A DNA stretch of 7,839 nt from Coriobacteriia bacterium (GTDB taxonomy: Bacteria; Actinomycetota; Coriobacteriia; Coriobacteriales; UBA8131): NCBI GenBank assembly GCA_009781535.1, contig WQXX01000047.1:1-7839 (forward strand), in the 5' to 3' direction. A program made the position numbers and the translations under genes. The notes under the pieces were generated by a model. That model searched no databases. It saw only the letters and a list, made by a program, of their open reading frames with translations, and was not told the origin of the DNA. Positions 1 through 5,038 of this stretch are shown here, in pieces. Within the stretch, counting starts at the first letter, position 1. Every line of letters starts with the position of its first letter.

Positions 1-137
1 ACCTCGTTGAGTGACAACATGACTTTCCCGTTCATTTTCATATTGAAATTGTTGAAGCTCATACCGAGGAATTTAGCTATCTCTGTCTGCGTAATCCCTG
101 ACCGTGCCATCTCCGCTTTTAGGTTCCCGAACGCCAT
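1..137 (-). CDS. Partial XRE/Cro-like helix-turn-helix protein
   Basis: Reading leftward from an ATG at 137 gives 45 complete codons, open at the window edge. The protein begins MAFGNLKAEMARSG, followed by ITQTEIAKFLGMS and NGKVMLSLNE. This matches the layout of short phage Cro/CI-type HTH proteins: a first helix with L-x-AEMAR, a turn helix with IAKFLG, and an NGK-x-x-x-SLNE tail. An AGGTGG box ends 4 bases before the ATG, which is slightly close. It lies at the far end of the leftward small-gene cluster opposite the repressor, where a Cro-like or accessory regulator would be expected. The C-terminus is missing, so the exact family is uncertain. Confidence 0.6.
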   Translation of the reverse strand, partial: MAFGNLKAEMARSGITQTEIAKFLGMSFNNFNMKMNGKVMLSLNE

Positions 138-163
138 GAAGCCACCTTTCTTCGTGTGTCATA

Positions 164-193
164 CTTGATGAAACCGGACAGCGAGGAAGGAGG
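164..193 (+). repeat. Leader-motif copy A upstream of the 202 gene
   Basis: This stretch reads TTGA(TGA)AACCG followed by ACAGCGAGGAAGGAGG. It aligns with the leader of the minus-strand gene starting at 553 (copy B), where TTGACAACCGTATAGCGAGGAAGG is seen, with about 19 of 22 bases matching over the AACCG-to-AGG part. It contains the Shine-Dalgarno sequence of the gene at 202. Part of the match may simply reflect shared ribosome-binding sequence, so this is the weakest of the four copies. Confidence 0.35.
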
Positions 194-201
194 TGATTGT
201 G

Positions 202-402
202 ATGAAGGATTTTGATGAGTTTGAAAGATGTCTTGATAGGGAATCAACTGCTGAGTTCATCAAACTTGCTATGGAGTTAGCAAAGCCAGATGTAGAGCAG
301 ATCGGGAACTTAAAATCAGAGGTAGCTTTTGTTTCTGTTATAGCATCAGAAATCATGATGCGGGAATATCTGCGCCAGTATCATCGCTGGGTTTCTTCCT
401 AG
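202..402 (+). CDS. Small hypothetical protein, 66 aa
   Basis: I do not recognise this protein. It is a 66-residue, probably helical product beginning MKDFDEFERCLDRESTAEF and ending REYLRQYHRWVSS, with no signal peptide or membrane segment. The start at 202 is chosen because a strong AAGGAGG (187-193) sits 8 bases upstream; GTG codons at 193 and 199 in the same frame are alternatives, but 193 overlaps the ribosome site. Its 3' end overlaps the convergent gene at 353-553 by 50 bp. The strong ribosome site and its location in the accessory early region support a real gene. Function unknown. Confidence 0.55.
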   Translation: MKDFDEFERCLDRESTAEFIKLAMELAKPDVEQIGNLKSEVAFVSVIASEIMMREYLRQYHRWVSS

Positions 403-553
403 CCTTTCTGATAGCTTCCAAAATAGCATCATTACCAAAACAACACGTAATTTTTGTAGAGAGCAAATCTAACCAGTCAGTTTTTGGGTCAAGCAGACCT
501 TGTAGTGCAGCTATAAGGTCTGCGGCTTCTTGTGGAGTAAGTTCAATCTTCAT
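353..553 (-). CDS. Small phage-type hypothetical protein, 66 aa
   Basis: The protein begins MKIELTPQEAADLIAALQGLL and ends with a polar tail (IRKARKKPSDDTGADIPAS). The N-terminal 'I-x-LTPQEAADLI-x-ALQ' pattern resembles short helical proteins common in phage and ICE early regions, but I cannot assign a function. The frame is open upstream to 649, but the start at 553 is preferred because AAAGGA lies 6 bases before it and the upstream part encodes an unconvincing sequence across an inverted repeat. It converges with and overlaps the gene at 202-402. It is divergent from the gene at 670, with a palindromic element between them. Confidence 0.5.
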   Translation of the reverse strand: MKIELTPQEAADLIAALQGLLDPKTDWLDLLSTKITCCFGNDAILEAIRKARKKPSDDTGADIPAS

Positions 554-582
554 GGTTGTTCCTTTCCCCTTCCTCGCTATAC

Positions 583-612
583 GGTTGTCAAGGTGCGGTA
601 GTCCTGACAACC
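583..612. promoter_or_regulatory. Inverted repeat between divergent small genes (candidate operator)
   Basis: GGTTGTCA (583-590) and TGACAACC (605-612) form perfect 8-bp arms around a 14-base spacer. The element lies between the minus gene starting at 553 and the plus gene starting at 670, so a bound regulator could affect both. The left arm with GGTGCG after it recurs at 1093-1107. Which protein binds is unknown; the HTH protein at the left edge and the S24 repressor are both candidates. Confidence 0.45.
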
Positions 613-634
613 AGATAGATACAAAGACGGTGAC
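605..634 (+). repeat. 30-bp leader repeat, copy C (plus strand)
   Basis: This 30-base stretch starts TGACAACC, continues AGATAGATAC and ends GACGGTGAC. It matches the reverse complement of 1071-1100 at 27 of 30 positions. It precedes the small gene at 670, and its partner precedes the oppositely oriented gene at 1055, so each copy points toward the gene it leads. Confidence 0.65.
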
Positions 635-639
635 TTGCG

Positions 640-645
640 TATAAT
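640..645 (+). promoter_or_regulatory. Consensus -10 box for the gene at 670
   Basis: A perfect TATAAT lies 24 bases upstream of the start codon at 670, preceded by TTGCG. No good -35 hexamer is visible at the usual distance (GATACA at 618-623 with a 16-base spacer is the best). Promoter activity may therefore depend on an activator or on the upstream repeat. Confidence 0.4.
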
Positions 646-669
646 TCAATTAGATGGGAGGTGATTTAT

Positions 670-828
670 ATGGCAAATACTACTTATGCTCTCGATCAAG
701 CTATCGAGCTGACAAAAAAGGCAATCGAGCGTTCCTCAGAAGATTCATCTATTGCCAAGCCAGAGCTTATCTCTGCTTTCATGGAAGCTATGTACGACAA
801 GATCATTGAGCTTAACAAGAAAGGCTAA
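670..828 (+). CDS. Small hypothetical protein, 52 aa
   Basis: This 52-codon gene starts at ATG 670 behind a strong GGAGGTGA (656-663) and ends at TAA 826-828. The product begins MANTTYALDQAIELTKKAIE and ends FMEAMYDKIIELNKKG. It is predicted to be almost entirely helical and charged, with no membrane segment. I do not recognise a family. It has its own -10 box and is followed by a hairpin with a T run. It overlaps the last 4 bases of the convergent gene at 825-1055. Very small helical proteins in such regions are often regulators or antitoxin-like partners, but nothing here shows that. Confidence 0.6.
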   Translation: MANTTYALDQAIELTKKAIERSSEDSSIAKPELISAFMEAMYDKIIELNKKG

Positions 829-1055
829 AAGTATCGAAAGCAATTGTGGTAAACCTGAACCGCATCGGCGATATTCTTCACAGTCCTCGGTGCGGTTCCG
901 TTTTTTATACTAGTCTTTACGGCAACCTCTATCAATTCAAGAAGCGCGGCTTGTACTCTCTGATAATGTGCAAGGCTTTCCTTCTCTGATAGCTCTATAA
1001 CAACGGAGTTGTCCAGTTTCTTGACTTCGAATACACCGCTTGTTAGTTCATCCAT
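825..1055 (-). CDS. Small hypothetical protein, 76 aa, divergent from the repressor
   Basis: The product begins MDELTSGVFEVKKLDNSVVI and has a long helical centre (SLAHYQRVQAALLELIEVAV) and a basic stretch SIKNGTAPRTVKNIADAVQ. I recognise no family. It is the first leftward gene beyond the operator cluster that also faces the repressor gene, the position where a phage Cro or first early gene would sit. However, no clear HTH is visible. The ribosome site (AGG about 6 bases before the ATG) is weak. The 30-bp leader repeat copy D ends 15 bases before the start. Its 3' part also contains the terminator-like hairpin of the opposing gene. Confidence 0.5.
   Translation of the reverse strand: MDELTSGVFEVKKLDNSVVIELSEKESLAHYQRVQAALLELIEVAVKTSIKNGTAPRTVKNIADAVQVYHNCFRYF
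857..906 (+). terminator. Candidate rho-independent terminator of the 670 gene
   Basis: GAACCGCA (857-864) pairs perfectly with TGCGGTTC (891-898), and six T follow after CG (901-906). The 26-base loop is larger than usual. It sits 28 bases after the stop codon of the plus-strand gene, inside the coding part of the convergent gene. Confidence 0.45.
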
Positions 1056-1070
1056 AGTAACCTGCTTTCT

Positions 1071-1100
1071 GTCACCGTCTTGATATCTATCAGGTTGTCA
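1071..1100 (-). repeat. 30-bp leader repeat, copy D (minus strand)
   Basis: Read on the minus strand, this is TGACAACC, TGATAGATATC, then GACGGTGAC. It matches 605-634 at 27 of 30 positions and extends outward with GCACCT, as seen on the minus strand at 591-597. It forms the leader of the gene starting at 1055. Confidence 0.65.
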
Positions 1101-1121
1101 AGGTGCGAAATCACAATTTTT

Positions 1122-1157
1122 GGTACTAACAGTACCAATATTGGTACTAACAGATAC
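1122..1157. promoter_or_regulatory. Twin palindromic operators upstream of the S24 repressor
   Basis: GGTACT-AAC-AGTACC (1122-1136) is a perfect 6-bp-arm palindrome with a 3-base spacer. A second copy, GGTACT-AAC-AGATAC (1143-1157), starts exactly 21 bp later, two helical turns. A possible half site, AGTATTACC, lies just before the repressor start. TATACT at 1158-1163 may be the -10 of the rightward repressor promoter. On the minus strand, TTGGTA and TGTGAT with 17 bases between could be the leftward promoter. This is the usual layout for a CI-type autoregulated divergent switch; binding by the repressor at 1250 is inferred. Confidence 0.6.
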
Positions 1158-1249
1158 TATACTATTTTTGGGAACTATGCAATACTGTTCTACACAAAAA
1201 ATACTAATTTTAGGAAAATTTTAGAAGTATTACCAAATTTGGAGTTACT

Positions 1250-1900
1250 ATGTACAAACTGGGCGAAAGACTAAATGATATTATTGAAGAAAAGTATGGT
1301 AGTGTTGCTGAGTTTGCTCGTGTTTCGAAAATCCCGAAAACAACAATCTACAATCTAATTAATAGAGATTTCCGTGGAGGTAACATCAATACGATTGTCC
1401 CATTCTGCCAATTATTAGGCATTGATGTTGATGCTTTAATTGGTGGAACATTGAGGATGAAAGGTGAAGACCCCGACTATGTAGACGTACCTCTGTATGG
1501 CAGGATAGCAGCAGGTGAGCCCATAGAGATGATTGAGGACAAGGAATGGTTCCCTGTGCCTCGCAGGATAGCAGAAGCTCACCCGAACGCGATACTTCTC
1601 ATCGTATGCGGTTCGAGCATGGATAAGGTGCTTCCTGACCGCACCTATGCATTGATAGACCAAAACCAGATAGACGTGATAAACGGGCAGATATATGCCC
1701 TTACTATTAATGGGTATGATGCAACCATCAAAAAGCTCGAAAAGCTCAACAACGGTATGAGGCTCATACCTGTGTCATCTGACCCGACGTATGAGGTAGA
1801 GGTGCTGGACTTCAACAAGCCGGAAACCGATAAACTACGCATCATCGGACGGGTGATCTGGATGACCTCACCATTCGATTATCTGACCTCTGCCAAGTGA
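1250..1900 (+). CDS. CI/LexA-like repressor with HTH and S24 self-cleavage domain
   Basis: This 216-residue protein has an N-terminal XRE-type HTH (about residues 6-64, with SVAEFARVSKIPKTTIYNLI as the helix-turn-helix) and a C-terminal peptidase S24 domain (about 78-210). The autocleavage site is Ala88-Gly89 in GRIAAGEP. The catalytic serine is Ser123 in CGSSM and the lysine is Lys161 in ATIKKLEK. In this family DNA damage and RecA stimulate self-cleavage, which lifts repression of the element's early genes. A GGAG box 6 bases before ATG 1250 supports the start. Palindromic operators at 1122-1157 sit directly upstream. The NYN gene follows 20 bases after the stop, so the two are probably co-transcribed. 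The family assignment is firm; the role in this element's lysogenic switch is inferred. Confidence 0.9.
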   Translation: MYKLGERLNDIIEEKYGSVAEFARVSKIPKTTIYNLINRDFRGGNINTIVPFCQLLGIDVDALIGGTLRMKGEDPDYVDVPLYGRIAAGEPIEMIEDKEWFPVPRRIAEAHPNAILLIVCGSSMDKVLPDRTYALIDQNQIDVINGQIYALTINGYDATIKKLEKLNNGMRLIPVSSDPTYEVEVLDFNKPETDKLRIIGRVIWMTSPFDYLTSAK

Positions 1901-1920
1901 GCATCAAGAAGGATTGACGG

Positions 1921-2430
1921 ATGAACAATTACGCATTCATTGACGCACAAAACCTGAACCTCGGTGTCCGCGGATTAGGGTGGGAGGTAGATTATAAGAA
2001 GCTGAGGTTATACCTGAAAAACAAATACAATGTCTCGTGTGCTTTCATGTTCATCGGTTACGTTCCTACAAACCAAAGGCTATACACTGCTTTGCAGAAA
2101 GCAGGTTTCATTCTGATATACAAGCCTGTTGTCGATGTGACTGTTAATGGGAAGCACATCCTTAAAGGTAATGTTGACGCTGAGCTTGTCCTACATTCTG
2201 CTGCCATCGAATATGAGAATTATGACAAAGCTGTTATCATTACGAACGATGGTGATTTTTATTGTCTGGTCGAATACCTGAGTCACAGAAAAAAGCTCGA
2301 ACGATTACTTGCTCCTAGCAAGATGTATTCAAAGCTGTTCAAACCATATTGGAAATCGATTTCCACAATCGCAGAATTGAAAGATTCACTGGAAAGAAAA
2401 ACCGGGAGTAGCGGTCGGTCGAAACCTTAG
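1921..2430 (+). CDS. NYN-domain protein (PIN-like putative RNase)
   Basis: This 169-residue protein shows the NYN/DUF88 (LabA-like) pattern of acidic residues: Asp8 and Asn11 in FIDAQNLN, Asp86 in KGNVDAELVL, and Asp110/Asp112 in TNDGDF. In the NYN and PIN superfamily these residues bind metal for RNA cleavage. The domain fills roughly residues 1-140; the C-terminal tail is basic and low in structure (RKTGSSGRSKP). AAGGA sits 7 bases before the ATG, and the gene starts 20 bases after the repressor stop, so it is probably expressed with the repressor in the integrated state. That pattern suits a maintenance or phage-exclusion role, which is an inference. Biochemical activity and RNA target are unknown. 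Confidence 0.85.
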   Translation: MNNYAFIDAQNLNLGVRGLGWEVDYKKLRLYLKNKYNVSCAFMFIGYVPTNQRLYTALQKAGFILIYKPVVDVTVNGKHILKGNVDAELVLHSAAIEYENYDKAVIITNDGDFYCLVEYLSHRKKLERLLAPSKMYSKLFKPYWKSISTIAELKDSLERKTGSSGRSKP

Positions 2431-2495
2431 GCCTGCCCGGTCATCGTGATACAAGATAAGTTTATGTTTATAAAGCAGACCCGTCAAGTGAAAAA

Positions 2496-2523
2496 TGGTC
2501 AAATCAGGTCAAAATGGTCAATT
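2496..2523 (+). repeat. TGGTCAA-type repeat block upstream of the integrase (candidate arm sites)
   Basis: Three related boxes, TGGTCAAA (2496), AGGTCAAAA (2506) and TGGTCAATT (2515), are spaced 9-10 bases apart, preceded by GAAAAA. The whole block matches 5169-5197 at about 24 of 29 aligned positions with one gap. Short helically phased direct repeats near an integrase gene are typical of arm-type binding sites or excisionase sites. Confidence 0.5.
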
Positions 2524-2550
2524 ATTATAGGGAAATGGAATACATGAGAT

Positions 2551-2580
2551 AACTTACGATAACTTACGATAACGTGCGAT
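2551..2580 (+). repeat. Three tandem 10-bp repeats
   Basis: AACTTACGAT occurs twice in exact tandem (2551-2570), followed by a degenerate third unit, AACGTGCGAT (2571-2580), with a GAGAT remnant before the first. The 10-bp period places every unit on the same face of the helix, which suggests cooperative protein binding, for example an excisionase or accessory factor near the integrase gene. Confidence 0.6.
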
Positions 2581-2597
2581 GAATACAGATAGACAAG

Positions 2598-2632
2598 GCA
2601 GCCCCAGTATCTTTTGCGGGAAACGGGGCTGC
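2598..2632 (+). promoter_or_regulatory. Strong GC-rich hairpin in the integrase leader
   Basis: GCAGCCCC (2598-2605) pairs perfectly with GGGGCTGC (2625-2632) across a 19-base loop. AAG and CTT outside the stem extend the pairing after a short bulge. No T run follows, so it is not a standard terminator. It ends 36 bases before the integrase ATG and could limit integrase expression by read-through or by translational control. Confidence 0.5.
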
Positions 2633-2668
2633 GACCTTCCGATTGAAAGGTGAAGTGATTATACCATT

Positions 2669-3781
2669 ATGGCGATCCAAGAGATCAAAGACAAAGACGG
2701 CAAGACAATAAAATACCGAGTGCAAAGGGATATCGGCTTGCTTCCCAATGGCAAGCGCGACCGTCCGACCAAGATATGCAAGACCATGAAAGAGGCACAA
2801 AAGGAAGACGCACGCCTGCTCATGCTCAAAGAGGTCGGTAAGGGAAGCTCCAACCGTGTCAAGTTCGGTGAGTTCGTGGATTCGTTCTGGTTGCCGGAAA
2901 AGAAGGCGACTTTGAGGAAGAATACGATACAGGGCTATGAGCGCGATCTGAGGTTAAGGCTGCGCCCAGCGTTTTGGGACTTGCTGTTGACCGATATAAC
3001 CAAGCTGCGCATACAGTCGATGATAGATAGGTGCCCGACGTATAAGACCGCCAAGAATGCCCGCGACACGCTTTCTGCCATATTAGGGTACGCCGTTGAC
3101 ATGGAGGTGCTTTCGCGTAATCCAGCCGCTGCGAAATTCAAATACAAGGCAGTCGATACGGTAAAGGATAACGGAGCTGTATCGACAAGCCACAAAGAAC
3201 ATCTGGACATCATATCTATGGCTGACACCTACGAGGTGAGGGCTATCCTTGTCTTTGGTCTTTGTTTCGGGCTGCGTAAAGGTGAGATAATGGCTCTTGA
3301 CTGGGGAAAGCACATCGACTTCAAGAATCGTAAGGTCTATATAAGGAAGACATTTACACGGTCAATCGGTGCACCTGAATTGACACCTCCGAAGACACCT
3401 AGATCTGTCCGCGACCTTCCTATGAATGATACGACCTACAGGCTTTTGGAAGGGCTGCGCGACTGGGGAGGCATCAGCCGTGTCACAGGTGCGGTGCTGG
3501 TATTCAATGGACACAGGATGAACCCTGAGACGGCATACCGCCGATTAAAGGCATTCGTTGATTCCCATAACGACCTGCCACGCCTTACGACGTCGAACAT
3601 GAGGCATTGCTTCGCAACGGCGTGGGTGGTGTCAGGAGGCAACGTCGCAAGCCTGTCGAAATGGCTCGGTCATACCAATGTCTCTACGACGCTCAACCGC
3701 TATGTAGTGCCATTGATGGGAGATTTGCAAGATGATGCCGAAAGGATGGACAGCTTGTATCAGATAGCAGTCAGCTTATGA
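2669..3781 (+). CDS. int: Tyrosine site-specific integrase
   Basis: This 370-residue phage-type integrase has an N-terminal arm-binding region (about 1-60), a SAM-like core-binding domain (about 65-155) and a catalytic domain (about 170-365). Visible catalytic residues are Arg203 (GLRKGEI), Lys242 in the beta hairpin, Arg312 and His313 in SNMRHCFAT, His335 (WLGHT) and nucleophile Tyr345 (NRYV). The first histidine of the usual HxxRH box is Ser309 here. The start at 2669 is the only ATG after an in-frame stop at 2651; the nearest AGGTGA is about 15 bases upstream, so translation initiation may be inefficient. The gene points at the tRNA-Ser 135 bp away, as expected for an element inserted there. 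It should catalyse integration and excision of the element to its left. Confidence 0.93.
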   Translation: MAIQEIKDKDGKTIKYRVQRDIGLLPNGKRDRPTKICKTMKEAQKEDARLLMLKEVGKGSSNRVKFGEFVDSFWLPEKKATLRKNTIQGYERDLRLRLRPAFWDLLLTDITKLRIQSMIDRCPTYKTAKNARDTLSAILGYAVDMEVLSRNPAAAKFKYKAVDTVKDNGAVSTSHKEHLDIISMADTYEVRAILVFGLCFGLRKGEIMALDWGKHIDFKNRKVYIRKTFTRSIGAPELTPPKTPRSVRDLPMNDTTYRLLEGLRDWGGISRVTGAVLVFNGHRMNPETAYRRLKAFVDSHNDLPRLTTSNMRHCFATAWVVSGGNVASLSKWLGHTNVSTTLNRYVVPLMGDLQDDAERMDSLYQIAVSL

Positions 3782-3787
3782 AAAACG

Positions 3788-3836
3788 TGTGCCATTTCTG
3801 TGCCATTCATACCTAGATGTGCCATTTTGTGCCATG
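3788..3836 (+). repeat. Four TGTGCCAT direct repeats (candidate integrase arm sites)
   Basis: TGTGCCATT occurs at 3788, 3799 and 3818, and TGTGCCATG at 3828, with spacings of 11, 19 and 10 bases. They lie between the integrase stop and the tRNA. Arrays of 9-10 bp direct repeats flanking the core site are the standard form of arm-type sites bound by the integrase N-terminal domain. Confidence 0.6.
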
Positions 3837-3916
3837 TTTTTCGCAGGTTGTCGGACTTTATCGCAAGCAGGATTTCTCATCTACCAGCATAAACAGGAAA
3901 AACGCCTGATAGTATC

Positions 3917-4007
3917 TGGCGGAGAGATGGGGATTTGAACCCCAGGACCGGGTTCACCGGTCAACGGTTTTCGAGACCGCCGCTTTCAGCCGCTCAGCCA
4001 TCTCTCC
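3917..4007 (-). tRNA. tRNA-Ser (anticodon CGA)
   Basis: The minus strand folds as a class II tRNA. The acceptor stem is GGAGAGA/TCTCTCC with discriminator G and an encoded CCA at 3917-3919. There is a D arm, an anticodon arm GCGGT-CTCGAAA-ACCGT giving anticodon CGA (reads UCG), a long variable arm with stem GACCGG/CCGGTC, and a T arm TGGGG-TTCAAAT-CCCCA. The gene appears intact. Its 3' end faces the integrase element and its 5' end lies inside the 29-bp repeat that bounds the Abi cassette. Confidence 0.97.
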
Positions 4008-4029
4008 GCGGTGAGGGACTATTGTACCA
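4001..4029. repeat. 29-bp direct repeat, tRNA-side copy (attachment-site-like)
   Basis: This copy runs from the first seven bases of the tRNA (TCTCTCC on the plus strand) through its 5' flank to GTACCA. It matches 5197-5225 at 28 of 29 positions (G4010 versus A5206). The two copies are 1196 bp apart and bracket the Abi gene, as expected for attachment-site cores left by site-specific integration. Confidence 0.7.
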
Positions 4030-4048
4030 TCTACCAGCAGCGATGCAA
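4021..4048 (-). promoter_or_regulatory. Promoter of tRNA-Ser, spanning the cassette junction
   Basis: On the minus strand, TACAAT (4021-4026) lies 13 bases before the tRNA 5' end. A weak -35 of TTGCAT (4043-4048) sits 16 bases further upstream. The -10 lies inside the 29-bp repeat, while the -35 lies in cassette DNA. Insertion would therefore have replaced the original upstream promoter half. Confidence 0.5.
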
Positions 4049-4114
4049 GATTACCAATCAAGCTGCATGATTATTGTCACAAACAGACTCACTTACATGG
4101 CTGTGTGCAATTCT

Positions 4115-5038
4115 TCAGACCTCTCGAATGCCTTGTTCTCTTTTCGCTAGCTTATTGCGCGCTCTATCAAATGTGCTGGACAGATTATCAGGAAAGCCCA
4201 GCCTCCGTGAATCGACATATCGATACTCTATTAGAATATCAACCAATTCTTTACAGAATGAGTCCTGTGTAGCAGCACTATCGAAAAGAAGCATCTGTGC
4301 AAGAACCTTCGCAACACCTGACAGAGTTCTTGCGTCTACCTTGTCGCAGTCATCGAAAAAAGCAATTTCAAGCGGTATCTTTCTACCGTATAAGCGCTGA
4401 TGATGAGCGCACGCATTTCGGATATATGTAAGAACCTCAAGCCAGTTTTTCAGTCGGCTCCATTCCAAATCGAACTGTTTCGCGATGGATTTTTTTATCA
4501 CAGGAGACTTAATGTTCCCGTAAAGCTTCGATACAGTTCCGAGCGACAGTATCTCAACAGCCGCCCAGATTGGAAGCTCACCATATTTAGTTAGGTTATG
4601 CTGAACGAAAACAGCTTTTTCTTTTTGCCGTTCCTTCTCCCGTTCATAGTCTTTGATGAATGTCTGATAATTTGCTTGGCTAAAGAAATTCGAACTGTCC
4701 ATGTGTGCAAGAGGACCATACTTTTCAGCAAGTGTGTTTGAGACAAGAGCCCGTATGGCAACCTCAACGATGCCTGTGTATCGAAACAACAGAGCCCTCA
4801 GTGCAACATCAAACTCGTATAAGTTAATCACTTGTTCGAATGATGTCCCCGCAAAGAACATGCCGTTATTGCTCTTATCTTGGAATAGGAACCAGTAGCC
4901 ACTAAGTCGATAATACCCGATTCGGGCTAACCGGTCTGCTGCAAGCTGCTCGTCTACCATCATTCCGAGCTCTGTCAACCTGACAATTTGCTGGTCGATT
5001 GACAAAGATGGCTTCATTTCTTCATATTGATCAGTCAT
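4115..5038 (-). CDS. Abi_2 family abortive-infection protein (AbiD/AbiF-like, HEPN)
   Basis: This 307-residue protein has the length and layout of Abi_2 proteins. It has an N-terminal winged region with GYYRLSGYWF (41-50), a helical HEPN fold, and the RxxxxH catalytic motif R207-NACA-H212 within YIRNACAHHQRL. HEPN domains of this family are regarded as RNases that act in phage exclusion by stopping growth or degrading RNA after infection. GGAG sits 6 bases before the ATG. A promoter and a GC-rich hairpin leader lie upstream. The gene is alone inside a repeat-bounded cassette next to an integrase element, a typical setting for a transferred defence gene. No signal peptide or membrane segment is seen. 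The family call is strong; phage specificity and trigger are unknown. Confidence 0.9.
   Translation of the reverse strand: MTDQYEEMKPSLSIDQQIVRLTELGMMVDEQLAADRLARIGYYRLSGYWFLFQDKSNNGMFFAGTSFEQVINLYEFDVALRALLFRYTGIVEVAIRALVSNTLAEKYGPLAHMDSSNFFSQANYQTFIKDYEREKERQKEKAVFVQHNLTKYGELPIWAAVEILSLGTVSKLYGNIKSPVIKKSIAKQFDLEWSRLKNWLEVLTYIRNACAHHQRLYGRKIPLEIAFFDDCDKVDARTLSGVAKVLAQMLLFDSAATQDSFCKELVDILIEYRYVDSRRLGFPDNLSSTFDRARNKLAKREQGIREV

Larger units (their letters stand above)
1..3916. mobile_element. Right end of an integrated element (prophage or ICE) at tRNA-Ser
   Basis: The region holds the classic immunity-plus-integration end of a temperate element: small divergent genes, a CI/LexA-like repressor behind palindromic operators, a NYN-domain gene, then a tyrosine integrase whose 3' end lies 135 bp from the 3' end of a tRNA-Ser gene. 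Four short direct repeats between integrase and tRNA resemble integrase arm sites. The left end is outside the window, so neither the second attachment site nor the size can be given. No structural, packaging, relaxase or type IV secretion gene is visible, so prophage, ICE or a smaller island all remain possible. The right boundary is placed at the tRNA by inference. Confidence 0.6.

Noticed and set aside
554..649. Longer N-terminus (98 aa version) of the minus gene at 353-553
   Set aside because: The extra residues are translated from the inverted repeat and intergenic region, and a suitable ribosome site lies just before the ATG at 553.
1080..1274. A 64-codon plus-strand ORF covering the operator region
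   Set aside because: It translates the palindromic operators, has no ribosome site and overlaps the start of the repressor in another frame.
2401..2441. ACCGGG/CCCGGT pairing at the end of the NYN gene as a terminator
   Set aside because: The stem is only 6 bp with a 29-base loop, lies mostly inside the coding region and has no T run.
2551..2580. The tandem 10-bp repeats as a CRISPR array or plasmid iterons
   Set aside because: The units have no spacers and are too short for CRISPR, and there is no replication initiator gene nearby.
2579..2653. A 24-codon ORF (ATG 2579) running through the integrase leader hairpin
   Set aside because: It has no ribosome-binding site, its sequence is dictated by the hairpin, and it ends at the integrase's poorly spaced ribosome site. 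A leader peptide is possible but not supported.
4074..4400. A 108-codon plus-strand ORF opposite the Abi_2 gene
   Set aside because: It is the reverse-strand shadow of a well-supported Abi_2 coding region, with no recognisable domain and no ribosome site.
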